Assembly: GCA_902489675.1 (NCBI GenBank)
Contig: CABUAP010000005.1
Location: forward strand, 1 to 19,494
Length of the DNA stretch: 19,494 bases
From: an uncultured Azospirillum sp.
GTDB taxonomy: Bacteria > Pseudomonadota > Alphaproteobacteria > RF32 > CAG-239
Direction of reading: 5' to 3'
The stretch's first letter is position 1; each line of letters opens with the position of its first letter. Positions 5,834 through 14,365 of the stretch are shown here, one piece after another. A program made the translations under genes and the position numbers. The notes below the pieces were generated by a model. That model was not told where the DNA came from. It did not search any database and saw only the letters and a list, made by a program, of their open reading frames with translations.

Positions 5834-7672
5834 TTAAAAACTTTTCAAAATATATTCGCTGATTCTGGCCGCATAAAATGACGGATCGGAAACCGGCTCT
5901 CCTTCGGCAATTTTTGCCTGATCAAGCAACACTTTCGCCACTTCCTCCACTTTAGGACGCAGCGCTTCGTCCCCCATGGCCTCGCTTAACTTCACAATCA
6001 ACGGGTGATAAGGATTGATTTCCAAAATCCGGGTCGAAGCAAAAGCCGTTTGCTGCTGGTGATTGCGCATCAGCCGTTCCAGATGAATGCTCATCTGGCC
6101 GTTTTCCACTGTCAGACTGACCGGGCTGGTCGTCAGCTTTTCGGTCACCGTTACCTTGCCGACTTCATTTTTAAATAATTCTGTCATCAGCGCCGTCAGT
6201 TTTTCCAGACTGCCGTCATCCGCGCGCTGTTCTTTGCGTTCAAAAGAAAGATCCGCCTCGGCCTGCGAAATATGCTTAACCGCTTTGCCTTTGTAGTTTA
6301 CCAGCGTCTGGGTCCAAAACTCATCAATCGGATCGGTAAGAAGCAGCACTTCGATTCCCTTCTGCTTAAAAGCTTCCAGCTGCGGATTGTTGGCCAGCAC
6401 TTTGACATCATCGCCGGTAATATAATAAATCGCTTTCTGATCTTCTTTCATGCGGGAAACATACTGGTCAAGCGTCGTCATTTTTTCCGCTTCCGCGGTC
6501 GAATGGAACATTGAGAGCGAAGCAACCTCTTCACGGTTGGCAAAATCTTCGTAAATACCTTCTTTGAAAGCAACGCCGAAAGCCTGCCAGAATTTCAGAT
6601 AATCTTCATAATTCTCGCTTTTCTTTTTCAGTTCTTTCAGCAGCCGGCTAACGATTCCGTGGCGGATTTTGGCCACCAAAACGTTTTGCTGTAACATCTC
6701 GCGCGAAATATTGAGCGGCAGATCGGAAGAATCGACCACTCCTTTGACAAAGCGCAAATAAGAAGGCATCAGCTCTTCCACTTTGTCAGAAATAAACACC
6801 CGGTTGACATAAAGCTTCAGGCCTTGTTTTCTGTCCGGCTGAAACAGGTCATACGGCTGGGTGGAAGGAATATATAAAAGTCCCGTGTACTCAATGCTGC
6901 CCTCTGCCTTAAAATGCAGCGTCAGCCACGGATCGTCAAAATTGTGCGAAATATGCTGATAAAAATCTTTGTACTGCTCCGCGGTAATTTCCGCTTTGCT
7001 GCGGGTCCACAATGCCGAGGCCGAATTGACCGTTTCTTCCCCAGCCTCACCCAAGTTGAGCACAATCGGATAATTGATATGGTCGGAATATGTGCGGATC
7101 AGATGGCGCAGATAAATGGTATCGGTAAAGTTTTTATCGTCGTCTTTCAAAAACAGCTTGATTTCAGTACCGATTCCCGCTTTTTCGGCCTCGCTGATCT
7201 CAAAACCGTCCATCCCGTCGGAAATCCAGCGCCAGGCTTGATCTTCCCCGGCCTTGCGGGTAACGATTTCGACCTTTTTCGCCACCATAAAGGCCGAATA
7301 AAAACCCACCCCAAACTGTCCGATCAAATCGGCAGAAGCTCCGTTCTCCCTCATATTGGCAACAAAGTCGGCGGTGCCGGATTTGGCAATCGTTCCCAAA
7401 TGATTGATCAGGTCTTCCCGGTTCATGCCGATGCCGTTGTCGGCAATCGTCAGCGTATTCTCCTTATCATTCGGCGTGATAATAATTTTCAGCTCGCCGT
7501 TGCCTTTGGCAATTTCAGGCTTGGTCAGCTGAAGATATTTTAGCTTGTCGCAGGCATCGCTGGCATTTGAGATCAGTTCTCTTAAGAAAATATATTTTTC
7601 CGAATAGAGGGAGTTGATCACAATCCCCAACATTTTGTTAACTTCGGTCTGAAAATTAATTTTTTCGCTCAT
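5834..7672 (-). CDS. htpG: Chaperone protein HtpG (bacterial Hsp90)
   Basis: Cytosolic ATP-dependent chaperone of the Hsp90 family acting in stress protein folding. The chosen ATG at 7672 gives 612 residues, normal for HtpG. An in-frame TTG two codons upstream is too close to the ribosome site GGAG (about 9 bases before this ATG) to be used. The N-terminal GHKL ATPase signatures are all present: FLRELISNASDACDKL with catalytic Glu32 and Mg-binding Asn36, DNGIGM at 78-83, GTIAKSGT, and the ATP-lid glycine box IGQFGVGFYSAF. The middle domain (with the conserved NISREMLQQN stretch) and C-terminal dimerisation domain follow in normal proportion. It is monocistronic, with a sigma-32-type promoter upstream and a terminator downstream, which fits heat-shock control. 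It is divergent from the ferredoxin gene. Confidence 0.98.
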   Translation of the reverse strand: MSEKINFQTEVNKMLGIVINSLYSEKYIFLRELISNASDACDKLKYLQLTKPEIAKGNGELKIIITPNDKENTLTIADNGIGMNREDLINHLGTIAKSGTADFVANMRENGASADLIGQFGVGFYSAFMVAKKVEIVTRKAGEDQAWRWISDGMDGFEISEAEKAGIGTEIKLFLKDDDKNFTDTIYLRHLIRTYSDHINYPIVLNLGEAGEETVNSASALWTRSKAEITAEQYKDFYQHISHNFDDPWLTLHFKAEGSIEYTGLLYIPSTQPYDLFQPDRKQGLKLYVNRVFISDKVEELMPSYLRFVKGVVDSSDLPLNISREMLQQNVLVAKIRHGIVSRLLKELKKKSENYEDYLKFWQAFGVAFKEGIYEDFANREEVASLSMFHSTAEAEKMTTLDQYVSRMKEDQKAIYYITGDDVKVLANNPQLEAFKQKGIEVLLLTDPIDEFWTQTLVNYKGKAVKHISQAEADLSFERKEQRADDGSLEKLTALMTELFKNEVGKVTVTEKLTTSPVSLTVENGQMSIHLERLMRNHQQQTAFASTRILEINPYHPLIVKLSEAMGDEALRPKVEEVAKVLLDQAKIAEGEPVSDPSFYAARISEYILKSF

Positions 7673-7709
7673 AATCAAATTCTCCGTTCAAAAAATTCCG
7701 TTGCTTTAT

Positions 7710-7738
7710 ATATGGGAAAAGATTTGCGTTTTCGCAAG
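7710..7738 (-). promoter_or_regulatory. Sigma-32 (RpoH) type heat-shock promoter of htpG
   Basis: The minus strand reads CTTGCGA (7738-7732), a 15-base spacer, then CCCATAT (7716-7710). This matches the RpoH consensus CTTGAAA-N(11-16)-CCCATNT at 5/7 in the -35 and at every defined position of the -10, and it also fits the alphaproteobacterial CTTG-N(17-18)-CYTATNT form. Initiation near 7703 would give a leader of about 30 bases with the GGAG ribosome site in it. Confidence 0.82.
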
Positions 7739-7776
7739 CATTGCCGCCGATTTTTTGCGTAACCGACAAATTTTGC

Positions 7777-7804
7777 TTGATTTTATTGCAAATGCGGCTA
7801 GATT
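7777..7804 (+). promoter_or_regulatory. Candidate promoter of the ferredoxin gene
   Basis: TTGATT (7777-7782) and TAGATT (7799-7804) with a 16-base spacer, about 45 bases before the ferredoxin ATG. Matches are partial but the position in the divergent intergenic region is right. It lies back to back with the htpG heat-shock promoter. Confidence 0.4.
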
Positions 7805-7848
7805 GGAGGCTGAAATATTTTAAGCAACTCTTTTTTAGGAGACAAACT

Positions 7849-8088
7849 ATGGTTTCTGTCGTTAATGACAATTGTATCAAATGCAAATCCTGCGTTGACG
7901 TATGCCCGGTAGACGCTTTCCACGAAGGCGACACCCAGCTGGTTGTTGATCCGGATACCTGCATCAGCTGCGGCGTATGCATCTCTGAATGCCCGCAGGA
8001 AGCAATCCAGACCGAAGAAGAAGCCGACCCGCATTGGGTTGAATTCAACGCTGAAAAAGCCAAAGTATGGCCGAATGCCAACGAATAA
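7849..8088 (+). CDS. fdxA: Small 2[4Fe-4S] ferredoxin with FdxA-like tail
   Basis: 79-residue soluble electron carrier. Two CX2CX2CX3CP motifs are visible: CIKCKSCVDVCP (Cys9, 12, 15, 19) and CISCGVCISECP (Cys38, 41, 44, 48). All eight ligands for two [4Fe-4S] clusters are present. The end of the protein (FNAEKAKVWPNANE) resembles the C-terminus of alphaproteobacterial FdxA. The first motif, however, lacks the wider spacing (CX2CX4C) of the 7Fe FdxA type, and the protein is shorter than the roughly 107-112 residues of that family. The symbol is therefore by similarity. The ATG at 7849 is preceded by AGGAG at 7837-7841, which fixes the start. The gene stands alone, with a promoter region upstream and a strong terminator downstream. 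The redox partner is not evident from the neighbours. Confidence 0.88.
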   Translation: MVSVVNDNCIKCKSCVDVCPVDAFHEGDTQLVVDPDTCISCGVCISECPQEAIQTEEEADPHWVEFNAEKAKVWPNANE

Positions 8089-8101
8089 TTTTCGGGATTT
8101 G

Positions 8102-8130
8102 AACCTCCGCCGCAAAGCGGAGGTTTTTTT
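8102..8130 (+). terminator. Rho-independent terminator of the ferredoxin gene
   Basis: A perfect 9-bp stem, AACCTCCGC (8102-8110) with GCGGAGGTT (8117-8125), loop CGCAAA, then a T run to 8130. It starts 13 bases after the ferredoxin stop. Confidence 0.93.
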
Positions 8131-8177
8131 CACCCTTTTTTGTCATTTACCCCTGTTTCGGGGACAAAATTTTTTCC

Positions 8178-8205
8178 TTGAAATCAATCAAAGTTGTGCT
8201 ATTGT
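8178..8205 (+). promoter_or_regulatory. Candidate promoter of typA
   Basis: TTGAAA (8178-8183), a 16-base spacer, and TATTGT (8200-8205), about 40 bases before the chosen typA start. The -35 matches five of six bases. Because this TTG fits a -35 element and precedes the family N-terminus by 22 codons, it is unlikely to be a start codon. Confidence 0.5.
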
Positions 8206-8243
8206 GCGCTCAATCCGTTTACAATTTTATGAAAGACAACACA

Positions 8244-10064
8244 ATGGAGCTGAGAAACATAGCGATTATAGCTCACGTTGACCATGGCAAAACCACATTG
8301 GTCGACGCCCTGTTAAAACAAAGCGGAACTTTTCGCGACAACCAAAAAGTCCAAGAATGCGTTATGGACTCCAACGAGCTGGAAAGAGAACGCGGCATTA
8401 CCATCTTATCCAAATGCACTTCGGTTGACTGGAACGGCACCCGTATTAATATTGTCGACACCCCCGGCCACGCCGATTTCGGCGGCGAAGTCGAACGCAT
8501 TTTATCCATGGTCGACGGCGTGATCCTCTTGGTTGACAGTTCCGAAGGCCCGATGCCGCAAACCAAGTTCGTACTCGGCAAGGCCTTAAAAGTCGGCTTA
8601 AAACCAATCGTTGTGATCAATAAAGCTGATAAACCCGATGCCCGCGTCGACGAAGTTTTAAACGAAATTTTTGATTTGTTTGTCAGCTTGGACGCCACCG
8701 ACGAGCAGTTGGACTTTCCGGTTCTTTATGCTTCCGGACGCAACGGTTGGGCTGTCAAAGATCTTGAACATGACGAAAAAAAGGATCTGCAAATCCTCTT
8801 TGAACTGATTTTGTCCCATGTTCCGGCGCCGATCTGCTACCCGGACAAACCGTTTACCATGCTGGCCACCACCTTGGAAGCCGACAAATTCATCGGCCGT
8901 CTGCTGACCGGCAAAATTCTTTGCGGCAGTGTCAAACCCGGCGACACGGTTAAGGCGCTTGACGGCAAAAATAACGAAATCGAACGTTTCCGCATCACCA
9001 AAATTCTCGCCTACCGCGGCCTCGCCCGCCAAAGTCTGGAAGAAGCCCATGCCGGCGACATCGTTGCTATAGCCGGCGCAGTCAAAGCCACCGTTGCCGA
9101 CACTATCTGCGACTTTGCCGTTACCGAAGCGCTCGAGGCTCAGCCGATCGACCCGCCGACGCTGGTGATGACCTTTTCGGTCAACGATTCTCCGCTGGCC
9201 GGCAGAGAAGGCGACAAAGTTACATCAAGAATGATTGCCGAACGACTCAAAAAAGAAGCCGAAGGCAACATTGCGCTCAAAATAAGCACTTCTCCCAACA
9301 ACGATTCCTTTGAGGTCGCCGGCCGCGGTGAACTGCAATTGGGCGTTCTGATCGAAACCATGCGCCGCGAAGGCTTTGAACTTTCTATCTCCCGTCCGCG
9401 GGTGGTTCTGCACAAAGACGAAAACGGCGAAGTGATGGAACCGGTTGACGAAGTGGTGGTTGATGTTGATGAAGAATTTTCCGGCACTGTGGTTGAAAAA
9501 CTCGGCTCTCGCCGCGCCGAACTGGTGGAAATGATTCCCTCTCAGGCCGGCGGCAAGGTTCGCCTGATTTTCCATGCGCCGACCCGCGGTTTGATCGGTT
9601 ACCATTCCGAATTTTTGACCGACACTCACGGCACCGGTGTTATGAACCGCAGCTTTTATGATTATGAACCCTATAAAGGCGAAATCGAAGGCCGCCGCAA
9701 CGGTGTGCTGATCTCGAGCGAAAACGGCACTGCCATTGCCTATTCGTTGTGGAAGCTGGAAGACCGCGGCCCGATGTTTATCGATCCCAATGTTCCGGTT
9801 TATGTCGGCATGATCATCGGCGAACACACCAAACCAAACGATTTGGAAATCAACCCTTGCCGTTCCAAGCAGCTGACTAACATCCGCGCCGCCGGCAAGG
9901 ACGAGGCCATTTCGCTGACCCCGCCGCGGCGGATTACGTTGGAAGAAGGCCTTTCTTACATTCAGGAAGACGAACTGCTGGAAGTCACCCCCAAGACTAT
10001 CCGCCTGCGCAAACGAATCCTCGATCCGATCCTGCGCAAGCGTTCGGCCAACAAGATCGCCTGA
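8244..10064 (+). CDS. typA: Ribosome-associated translational GTPase BipA/TypA
   Basis: Translation-factor GTPase related to EF-G that binds the ribosome A site and assists 50S assembly and growth under stress or cold. From the ATG at 8244 it has 606 residues, matching the family. The GTPase motifs are intact: G1 AHVDHGKT (10-17), G2 RGITI (50-54), G3 DTPGH (72-76) and G4 NKAD (126-129). Domain 2, the EF-G III/V-like domains (with GRGELQLGVLIETMRREGFEL) and the BipA-specific C-terminal domain (APTRGLIGYHSEFLTDTHGT) follow. The 8244 start gives the usual MxLRNIAIIAHVDHG opening; an in-frame ATG at 8229 would add five residues and cannot be excluded, as neither start has a strong ribosome site. 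The gene appears monocistronic, with a promoter upstream and a hairpin downstream. Confidence 0.97.
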   Translation: MELRNIAIIAHVDHGKTTLVDALLKQSGTFRDNQKVQECVMDSNELERERGITILSKCTSVDWNGTRINIVDTPGHADFGGEVERILSMVDGVILLVDSSEGPMPQTKFVLGKALKVGLKPIVVINKADKPDARVDEVLNEIFDLFVSLDATDEQLDFPVLYASGRNGWAVKDLEHDEKKDLQILFELILSHVPAPICYPDKPFTMLATTLEADKFIGRLLTGKILCGSVKPGDTVKALDGKNNEIERFRITKILAYRGLARQSLEEAHAGDIVAIAGAVKATVADTICDFAVTEALEAQPIDPPTLVMTFSVNDSPLAGREGDKVTSRMIAERLKKEAEGNIALKISTSPNNDSFEVAGRGELQLGVLIETMRREGFELSISRPRVVLHKDENGEVMEPVDEVVVDVDEEFSGTVVEKLGSRRAELVEMIPSQAGGKVRLIFHAPTRGLIGYHSEFLTDTHGTGVMNRSFYDYEPYKGEIEGRRNGVLISSENGTAIAYSLWKLEDRGPMFIDPNVPVYVGMIIGEHTKPNDLEINPCRSKQLTNIRAAGKDEAISLTPPRRITLEEGLSYIQEDELLEVTPKTIRLRKRILDPILRKRSANKIA

Positions 10065-10071
10065 TATTATT

Positions 10072-10107
10072 ATAAGCAGCCTGACTAAAAACGGCTGCTT
10101 ATATTTT
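10072..10107 (+). terminator. Probable terminator after typA
   Basis: A perfect 10-bp stem, ATAAGCAGCC (10072-10081) with GGCTGCTTAT (10093-10102), and an 11-base loop, followed by a short T-rich stretch (ATTTTC). The T run is weak, so termination may be partial. Confidence 0.7.
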
Positions 10108-10117
10108 CTAAAAACCC

Positions 10118-10146
10118 TTGCGCCTGATTTTGAATTAGCGTATGTA
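10118..10146 (+). promoter_or_regulatory. Candidate promoter of the rph-rdgB-addBA run
   Basis: TTGCGC (10118-10123), an ideal 17-base spacer, and TATGTA (10141-10146), located between the typA hairpin and rph. The -10 is a 4/6 match and the -35 a 4/6 match; the location supports it more than the score. Confidence 0.42.
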
Positions 10147-10175
10147 AAAAATATATTGCAACAAAAGAGATGACC

Positions 10176-10889
10176 ATGCGTAACACCAACAGAAAAAACA
10201 ACCAGCTGCGCAACATTGAGCTGATCCCGGACTACAACCCTTATGCGGAAGGCTCCTGCCTGGTCAAATTCGGCAACACCCATGTGGTTTGCACGGCCAG
10301 TGTTGAAGAAAAAGTACCAAACTGGCTGAAAGGCCAAAACAAGGGCTGGATCACCGCCGAATACGGAATGCTGCCGCGTGCCAATCGGGTGCGGGTACCG
10401 CGCGAAAACAAATCTCCCTCCGGCCGCACACAGGAAATTCAGCGGCTGATCGGCCGCTCGCTTCGCGCCGTGGTTGACTTAAACAAAATGAAGGATATTT
10501 CGGTATGTATCGACTGCGATGTCATTCAGGCCGACGGCGGCACTCGAACCGCATCAATCACCGGCGGTTTTGTCGCTCTTTATCTGGCGATAGAAAAACT
10601 GATCGCCCGCAAAAAACTCGAAGTTAACCCGATTCGCGAGTTTGTTGCCGCGGTATCTTGTGATATTTTTGCCGGCGAAAAAATCATCGATGTCGATTAT
10701 GAAGAAGATTCTCACGCTCAGGTTGATATGAACTTTGTTCTGACCGAAAGCGGAAAAATCGTAGAAATCCAAGGAACTGCGGAAGAAATGCCGTTTGCGG
10801 AAGAAGATTTCGGCGAGCTGATGGCGCTTGCCAAAGACGGAATTAAACAATTGATTGCCGAACAAAAGAAAGTTTTAGGAGTAAAGTAA
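10176..10889 (+). CDS. rph: Ribonuclease PH
   Basis: Phosphorolytic 3'-5' exoribonuclease that trims the 3' ends of tRNA precursors and other structured RNAs, forming a hexameric ring. From the ATG at 10176 it has 237 residues, the usual size. Family signatures run through the protein: HVVCTASVEEKVPNWL, GWITAEYGMLPRAN, GRTQEIQRLIGRSLRA (phosphate-binding Arg), DVIQADGGTRTASITGG and DVDYEEDSHAQVDMN (catalytic Asp residues). An ATG two codons earlier (10170) is possible, but 10176 gives the standard MRxxxRxxxQLR opening and better spacing from the AAAGAG purine run. It is followed by rdgB after one base, the widespread rph-rdgB pairing. Confidence 0.97.
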   Translation: MRNTNRKNNQLRNIELIPDYNPYAEGSCLVKFGNTHVVCTASVEEKVPNWLKGQNKGWITAEYGMLPRANRVRVPRENKSPSGRTQEIQRLIGRSLRAVVDLNKMKDISVCIDCDVIQADGGTRTASITGGFVALYLAIEKLIARKKLEVNPIREFVAAVSCDIFAGEKIIDVDYEEDSHAQVDMNFVLTESGKIVEIQGTAEEMPFAEEDFGELMALAKDGIKQLIAEQKKVLGVK

Positions 10890-10890
10890 A

Positions 10891-11475
10891 ATGAAAATAG
10901 CCAAATTGGTCGTTGCCAGCCACAATGACGGCAAAGTTGCGGAAATCAAAACCTTGCTTGCCCCGTTGCATATAGAAGTGCAGTCCGCCAAAGAACTGCG
11001 GCTGGGCGATGTTGAAGAAACCGGCAAAACCTTTGAAGAAAATGCAAAAATAAAAGCCAATGCGCTGAGCCTGATGTGCGGCCTGCCCTGCCTGGCTGAC
11101 GATTCCGGCCTTTGCATCGACGCGCTTGACGGTCGTCCCGGCGTCTATTCCGCCCGCTATGCCCCAAATCGTGATTTTAAAGAAGGCATGAATATGCTGC
11201 TTAAAGAAATGAGCGAATCCGGCAAAGAAACCCGCAAGGCTCACTTCTCCTGCTGCATGGCGCTGGCCTGCCCCAACGAAAAAGTCCAGATATTCGAAGG
11301 CCGGGTTGACGGTGAAATTGCCGATGCCCCGCGCGGAGAAAAAGGATTCGGTTATGACCCGATTTTTATCCCCGAAGGCCATACCCAAACCTTTGCCGAA
11401 CTCGGAGATGATGTCAAAAACCAGATTTCTCACCGCCGCCGTGCATTGGAAAAATTTATCCGGCAAATAAAATAA
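10891..11475 (+). CDS. rdgB: Non-canonical purine NTP pyrophosphatase RdgB (ITPase/HAM1 family)
   Basis: Hydrolyses dITP, XTP and related deaminated purine nucleotides to monophosphates, keeping them out of DNA and RNA. It has 194 residues, typical size. Signatures are ASHNDGKVAEI (9-19, nucleotide-binding SxNxxK), TFEENAKIKANA, ADDSGLCIDAL (metal-binding Asp70/71), GVYSARYA, GFGYDPIF and the C-terminal SHRRRALEKF. The ATG has AGGAG nine bases upstream, inside the end of rph. The next gene, addB, starts 16 bases after the stop, so the four genes rph, rdgB, addB and addA probably share a transcript. Confidence 0.97.
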   Translation: MKIAKLVVASHNDGKVAEIKTLLAPLHIEVQSAKELRLGDVEETGKTFEENAKIKANALSLMCGLPCLADDSGLCIDALDGRPGVYSARYAPNRDFKEGMNMLLKEMSESGKETRKAHFSCCMALACPNEKVQIFEGRVDGEIADAPRGEKGFGYDPIFIPEGHTQTFAELGDDVKNQISHRRRALEKFIRQIK

Positions 11476-11491
11476 AAAGAAAAGGAACAAT

Positions 11492-14365
11492 TTGACCGCC
11501 AATATCCGCAACATACCGGCCGGCTTCAGCCCGGTCGACATCATCGCCGGTCTTCTGTCAGAAACCGGCAGTGGATTTGAATTGGCCGATACATTGGTAC
11601 TGCTGCCAAACCGACGTGCCTGCCGGGAACTGCGTGATGCTTTTGTCCGCCTGAACGGAATGCAGCCGACAATTTTGCCGCGCATCATCCCGCTCGGCGA
11701 TCCCGATGAAGACGAACTGTTTTTTGCCGATGATACGCCGCAGGCCGCCGAAATTGCACCGGCAGTATCACCGGTTGAGCGCACGCTTTTATTTACCCGT
11801 CTGATTGCTGCCCGACAAAAAGAACTGACCGGCGGCGACGGATCACTGGCGCAAGCGGCGTATTTAGCCGCCGAATTGGGGCAATTGCTGGACACAATCG
11901 AAAACGAAGAGCTTGGTTTTGATGCTTTAACTCAATTGGTACCGGAAGAATATGCCGCCCATTGGCAAAAAACGCTCGATTTTCTGAAAATCATCACCGT
12001 TCATTTTCCGCAAATCTTAAGTGAACGGGGTTTTACCAACCCGGCGGCCCGAAGAACCGTGCTCTTAAAAATGCAATCCGCATTATGGCAAAAAACACCG
12101 CCCTCGGGACACGTTGTTATTGCCGGCACGCCCGGTGCTTTTCCCGCAATGCGCGAACTGATCAAAACTGTGGCGGAAATGCCGAACGGAACAGTGTATT
12201 TAAACGATCTTGACCGTTGCTTGGACGAGCATTCCTGGCAATTGATTGACGAATCCCATCCACAATATGAGCTAAAGCAACTGCTTGATTTTATAGGGAT
12301 TTCACGAGATGAAATAAAAGATGCCGTCCCCTCTTTCAATCTCGGGCGGGACAAATTGATTTCGGAAACCATGCGCCCGGCCGCTGCCACCGACCGCTGG
12401 CGAAATATCTCTGCGCAAACCTTCCCTGCCGATACTTTGAACGGTGTTCATTTAATCAGCTGCCGCGAGTTTCGGGAAGAAGCTTTGGCGATTGCCGCCA
12501 TCATGCGCCATACGCTGGAAACGCCGGAAAAAACCGCGGCGCTGGTCACCGCCGACCGCAATTTGGCACGCCGAGTGGCCGCCGAACTCCGCCGTTGGAG
12601 AATTAATGTCGACGATTCCGCCGGCCGCCCGCTGGCGCAGACGCCGGTTGGAATCTTCCTGCGGCTGATTGCCGAATGCTGCGAAAAACAAGAAGACAAC
12701 ATTTCTCTGCTCAGTCTGATGAAACATCCTCTGGCGGCCGTCGGCGAACCCATTGTCATTTTCCGTTCCCGCATCCGTGAATTTGAAAGAAAAGTTCTCC
12801 GCGGCGGCGAAAAAGACGAAGCGGCAGAATCCTTCATACAGGAAAAAAAGGAGATTCTGCGGCCGCTGTTCGAACTATGTCGACAGCCTGAAGCCGATTT
12901 CGGGGAACTGCTCCGCGCGCATTTGCAAGCTGCCGAACAGCTGGCTGCCGATAGTGAAAACACCGGTGCCGAAAGATTGTGGCGCGGAGATGACGGCGAA
13001 GCCGCCGCCGCCTTCTTTTCCTCTCTGCTCGAAAATGCGAATACTCTCCCGATTATCAAACAAAACCAATACGGCGATTTTATTTCTTCAATGATGTCAA
13101 CAGTGACCGTACGCCCCAAATACGGCACTCACCCTCGGTTAAAAATTCTCGGCCCGATCGAAGCCCGCCTGAGCGGTTTTGACACCGTCATCCTCGGCGA
13201 AATCAACGAGGGCGTCATGCCGGCCGCCGCACCGGCCGGCGCTTGGATGTCACGGCCGATGAAAAAAGATTTTGGCTTCCCGCTGCCGGAAAAAAACATC
13301 GGTACTGCCGCCCGTGACTTTGCACATTTGCTGGCACAAAAAGAAGTTTTTCTCACCCGTGCCGAACGGGTCAACGGCACGCCGATGACCAAATCCCGCT
13401 GGTGGATGCGGCTGGAAACGGTATTGGCCGCCGCCGGTATCAGTCCGGTATCTCTAACTGACACCGTTTATCCTGAAATTGCCGCTTTTCTTGACCGGCC
13501 GCAGACATACAGCCCCATCCAACCGCCGATGCCTAAACCGCCGCTTGCTGCCCGACCGCGGGAATTGTGGGCCGGCGCAATCGAAAATCTGATGCGCGAT
13601 CCCTATATCATTTTTGCCAAATACATCCTTAAACTCAAACCGCTGGATGACATCGACCGGCAGCCGGGAATTGTCGATTTGGGGATTATCGTCCACAAGG
13701 TACTGGAAGTATTTAACCGCCGTTTTCCCGGTTCGCTTCCTGCCGACGCAAAAGAAATATTAAACGAAATCGGTCGCGGCGCCTTTGCCGAAGCCGGTAT
13801 TAACCAACAAACGCTCGCCTTTTGGCAGCCGGCACTCAACAAGATTGTCGATTGGGTGTTGGAAAAAGAAAACAACTATCGGCAAGAAATTTCTCGCGTT
13901 TTTTGCGAAGCCGAAGGCCGCTACAGTTTTGATGCTCCGGGCGGAACATTTACAATCGGCGCCAAAGCCGATCGCATTGACATCACCACCGAAGGCAAGA
14001 TCAATATTATTGACTATAAAACCGGCCGCGCCCGTAAGAAAAAAGAAGTTTCCGCCGGTTATGCCCCGCAGCTGCCGATTGAAGGCATCATCGCCCAAAA
14101 CGGCGGTTTTGCAGGGATTCCCGCCGTTGCAGTCAACTCCCTGCGTTATTGGCGCCTGGGCAAAGAAGAAATTTGCGTTGACGGCGAAATCGAGAAAATT
14201 CTGGAACGAAACCTCGATAACATCAAACGGCTGATTGCAGTGTTTGACAACGAAAACAAACCCTATCTGACCCAACCGAACCCGAAATATGCACCGACAT
14301 ATTCCGATTATGAACATTTATCGAGAATCAAAGAATGGGGAACCACAGACAACCATGACAACTGA
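11492..14365 (+). CDS. addB: Double-strand break repair protein AddB (alphaproteobacterial type)
   Basis: Subunit of the AddAB helicase-nuclease, which processes DNA ends for RecA loading, the role RecBCD plays in enterobacteria. It has 957 residues, within the usual range. The N-terminus carries the AddB-type nucleotide-binding segment LLPNRRACRELRDAF (37-51). The middle is the degenerate helicase-like body (e.g. RLKILGPIEARLSGFDTVILGEINEGVMP). A C-terminal RecB-family nuclease domain shows H735 in IIVHKVLE, D827 in AKADRIDI and D841/K843 in DYKTG, with a Gln/Tyr motif after it. The start is TTG with AAGGAA four bases before it; no ATG or GTG lies in frame between the rdgB stop and this TTG. 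The end overlaps addA by 11 bases. No cysteine arrangement for the iron-sulfur cluster of Firmicutes AddB was noticed. Confidence 0.95.
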   Translation: MTANIRNIPAGFSPVDIIAGLLSETGSGFELADTLVLLPNRRACRELRDAFVRLNGMQPTILPRIIPLGDPDEDELFFADDTPQAAEIAPAVSPVERTLLFTRLIAARQKELTGGDGSLAQAAYLAAELGQLLDTIENEELGFDALTQLVPEEYAAHWQKTLDFLKIITVHFPQILSERGFTNPAARRTVLLKMQSALWQKTPPSGHVVIAGTPGAFPAMRELIKTVAEMPNGTVYLNDLDRCLDEHSWQLIDESHPQYELKQLLDFIGISRDEIKDAVPSFNLGRDKLISETMRPAAATDRWRNISAQTFPADTLNGVHLISCREFREEALAIAAIMRHTLETPEKTAALVTADRNLARRVAAELRRWRINVDDSAGRPLAQTPVGIFLRLIAECCEKQEDNISLLSLMKHPLAAVGEPIVIFRSRIREFERKVLRGGEKDEAAESFIQEKKEILRPLFELCRQPEADFGELLRAHLQAAEQLAADSENTGAERLWRGDDGEAAAAFFSSLLENANTLPIIKQNQYGDFISSMMSTVTVRPKYGTHPRLKILGPIEARLSGFDTVILGEINEGVMPAAAPAGAWMSRPMKKDFGFPLPEKNIGTAARDFAHLLAQKEVFLTRAERVNGTPMTKSRWWMRLETVLAAAGISPVSLTDTVYPEIAAFLDRPQTYSPIQPPMPKPPLAARPRELWAGAIENLMRDPYIIFAKYILKLKPLDDIDRQPGIVDLGIIVHKVLEVFNRRFPGSLPADAKEILNEIGRGAFAEAGINQQTLAFWQPALNKIVDWVLEKENNYRQEISRVFCEAEGRYSFDAPGGTFTIGAKADRIDITTEGKINIIDYKTGRARKKKEVSAGYAPQLPIEGIIAQNGGFAGIPAVAVNSLRYWRLGKEEICVDGEIEKILERNLDNIKRLIAVFDNENKPYLTQPNPKYAPTYSDYEHLSRIKEWGTTDNHDN

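Noticed and set aside
8178..8243. Extended typA start at TTG 8178
   Set aside because: The TTG fits a -35 element and the extra 22 residues do not match the family N-terminus.
9225..10337. Long minus-strand open frame opposite typA and the start of rph
   Set aside because: It lies antisense to the well-identified typA and rph genes, crosses their boundary, and its residues (runs of Phe, Gly, His) are those of a shadow frame.
10843..11895. 350-codon minus-strand open frame opposite rdgB and addB
   Set aside because: Shadow of two secure genes; low-complexity Ser/Ala-rich translation with no recognisable domain.
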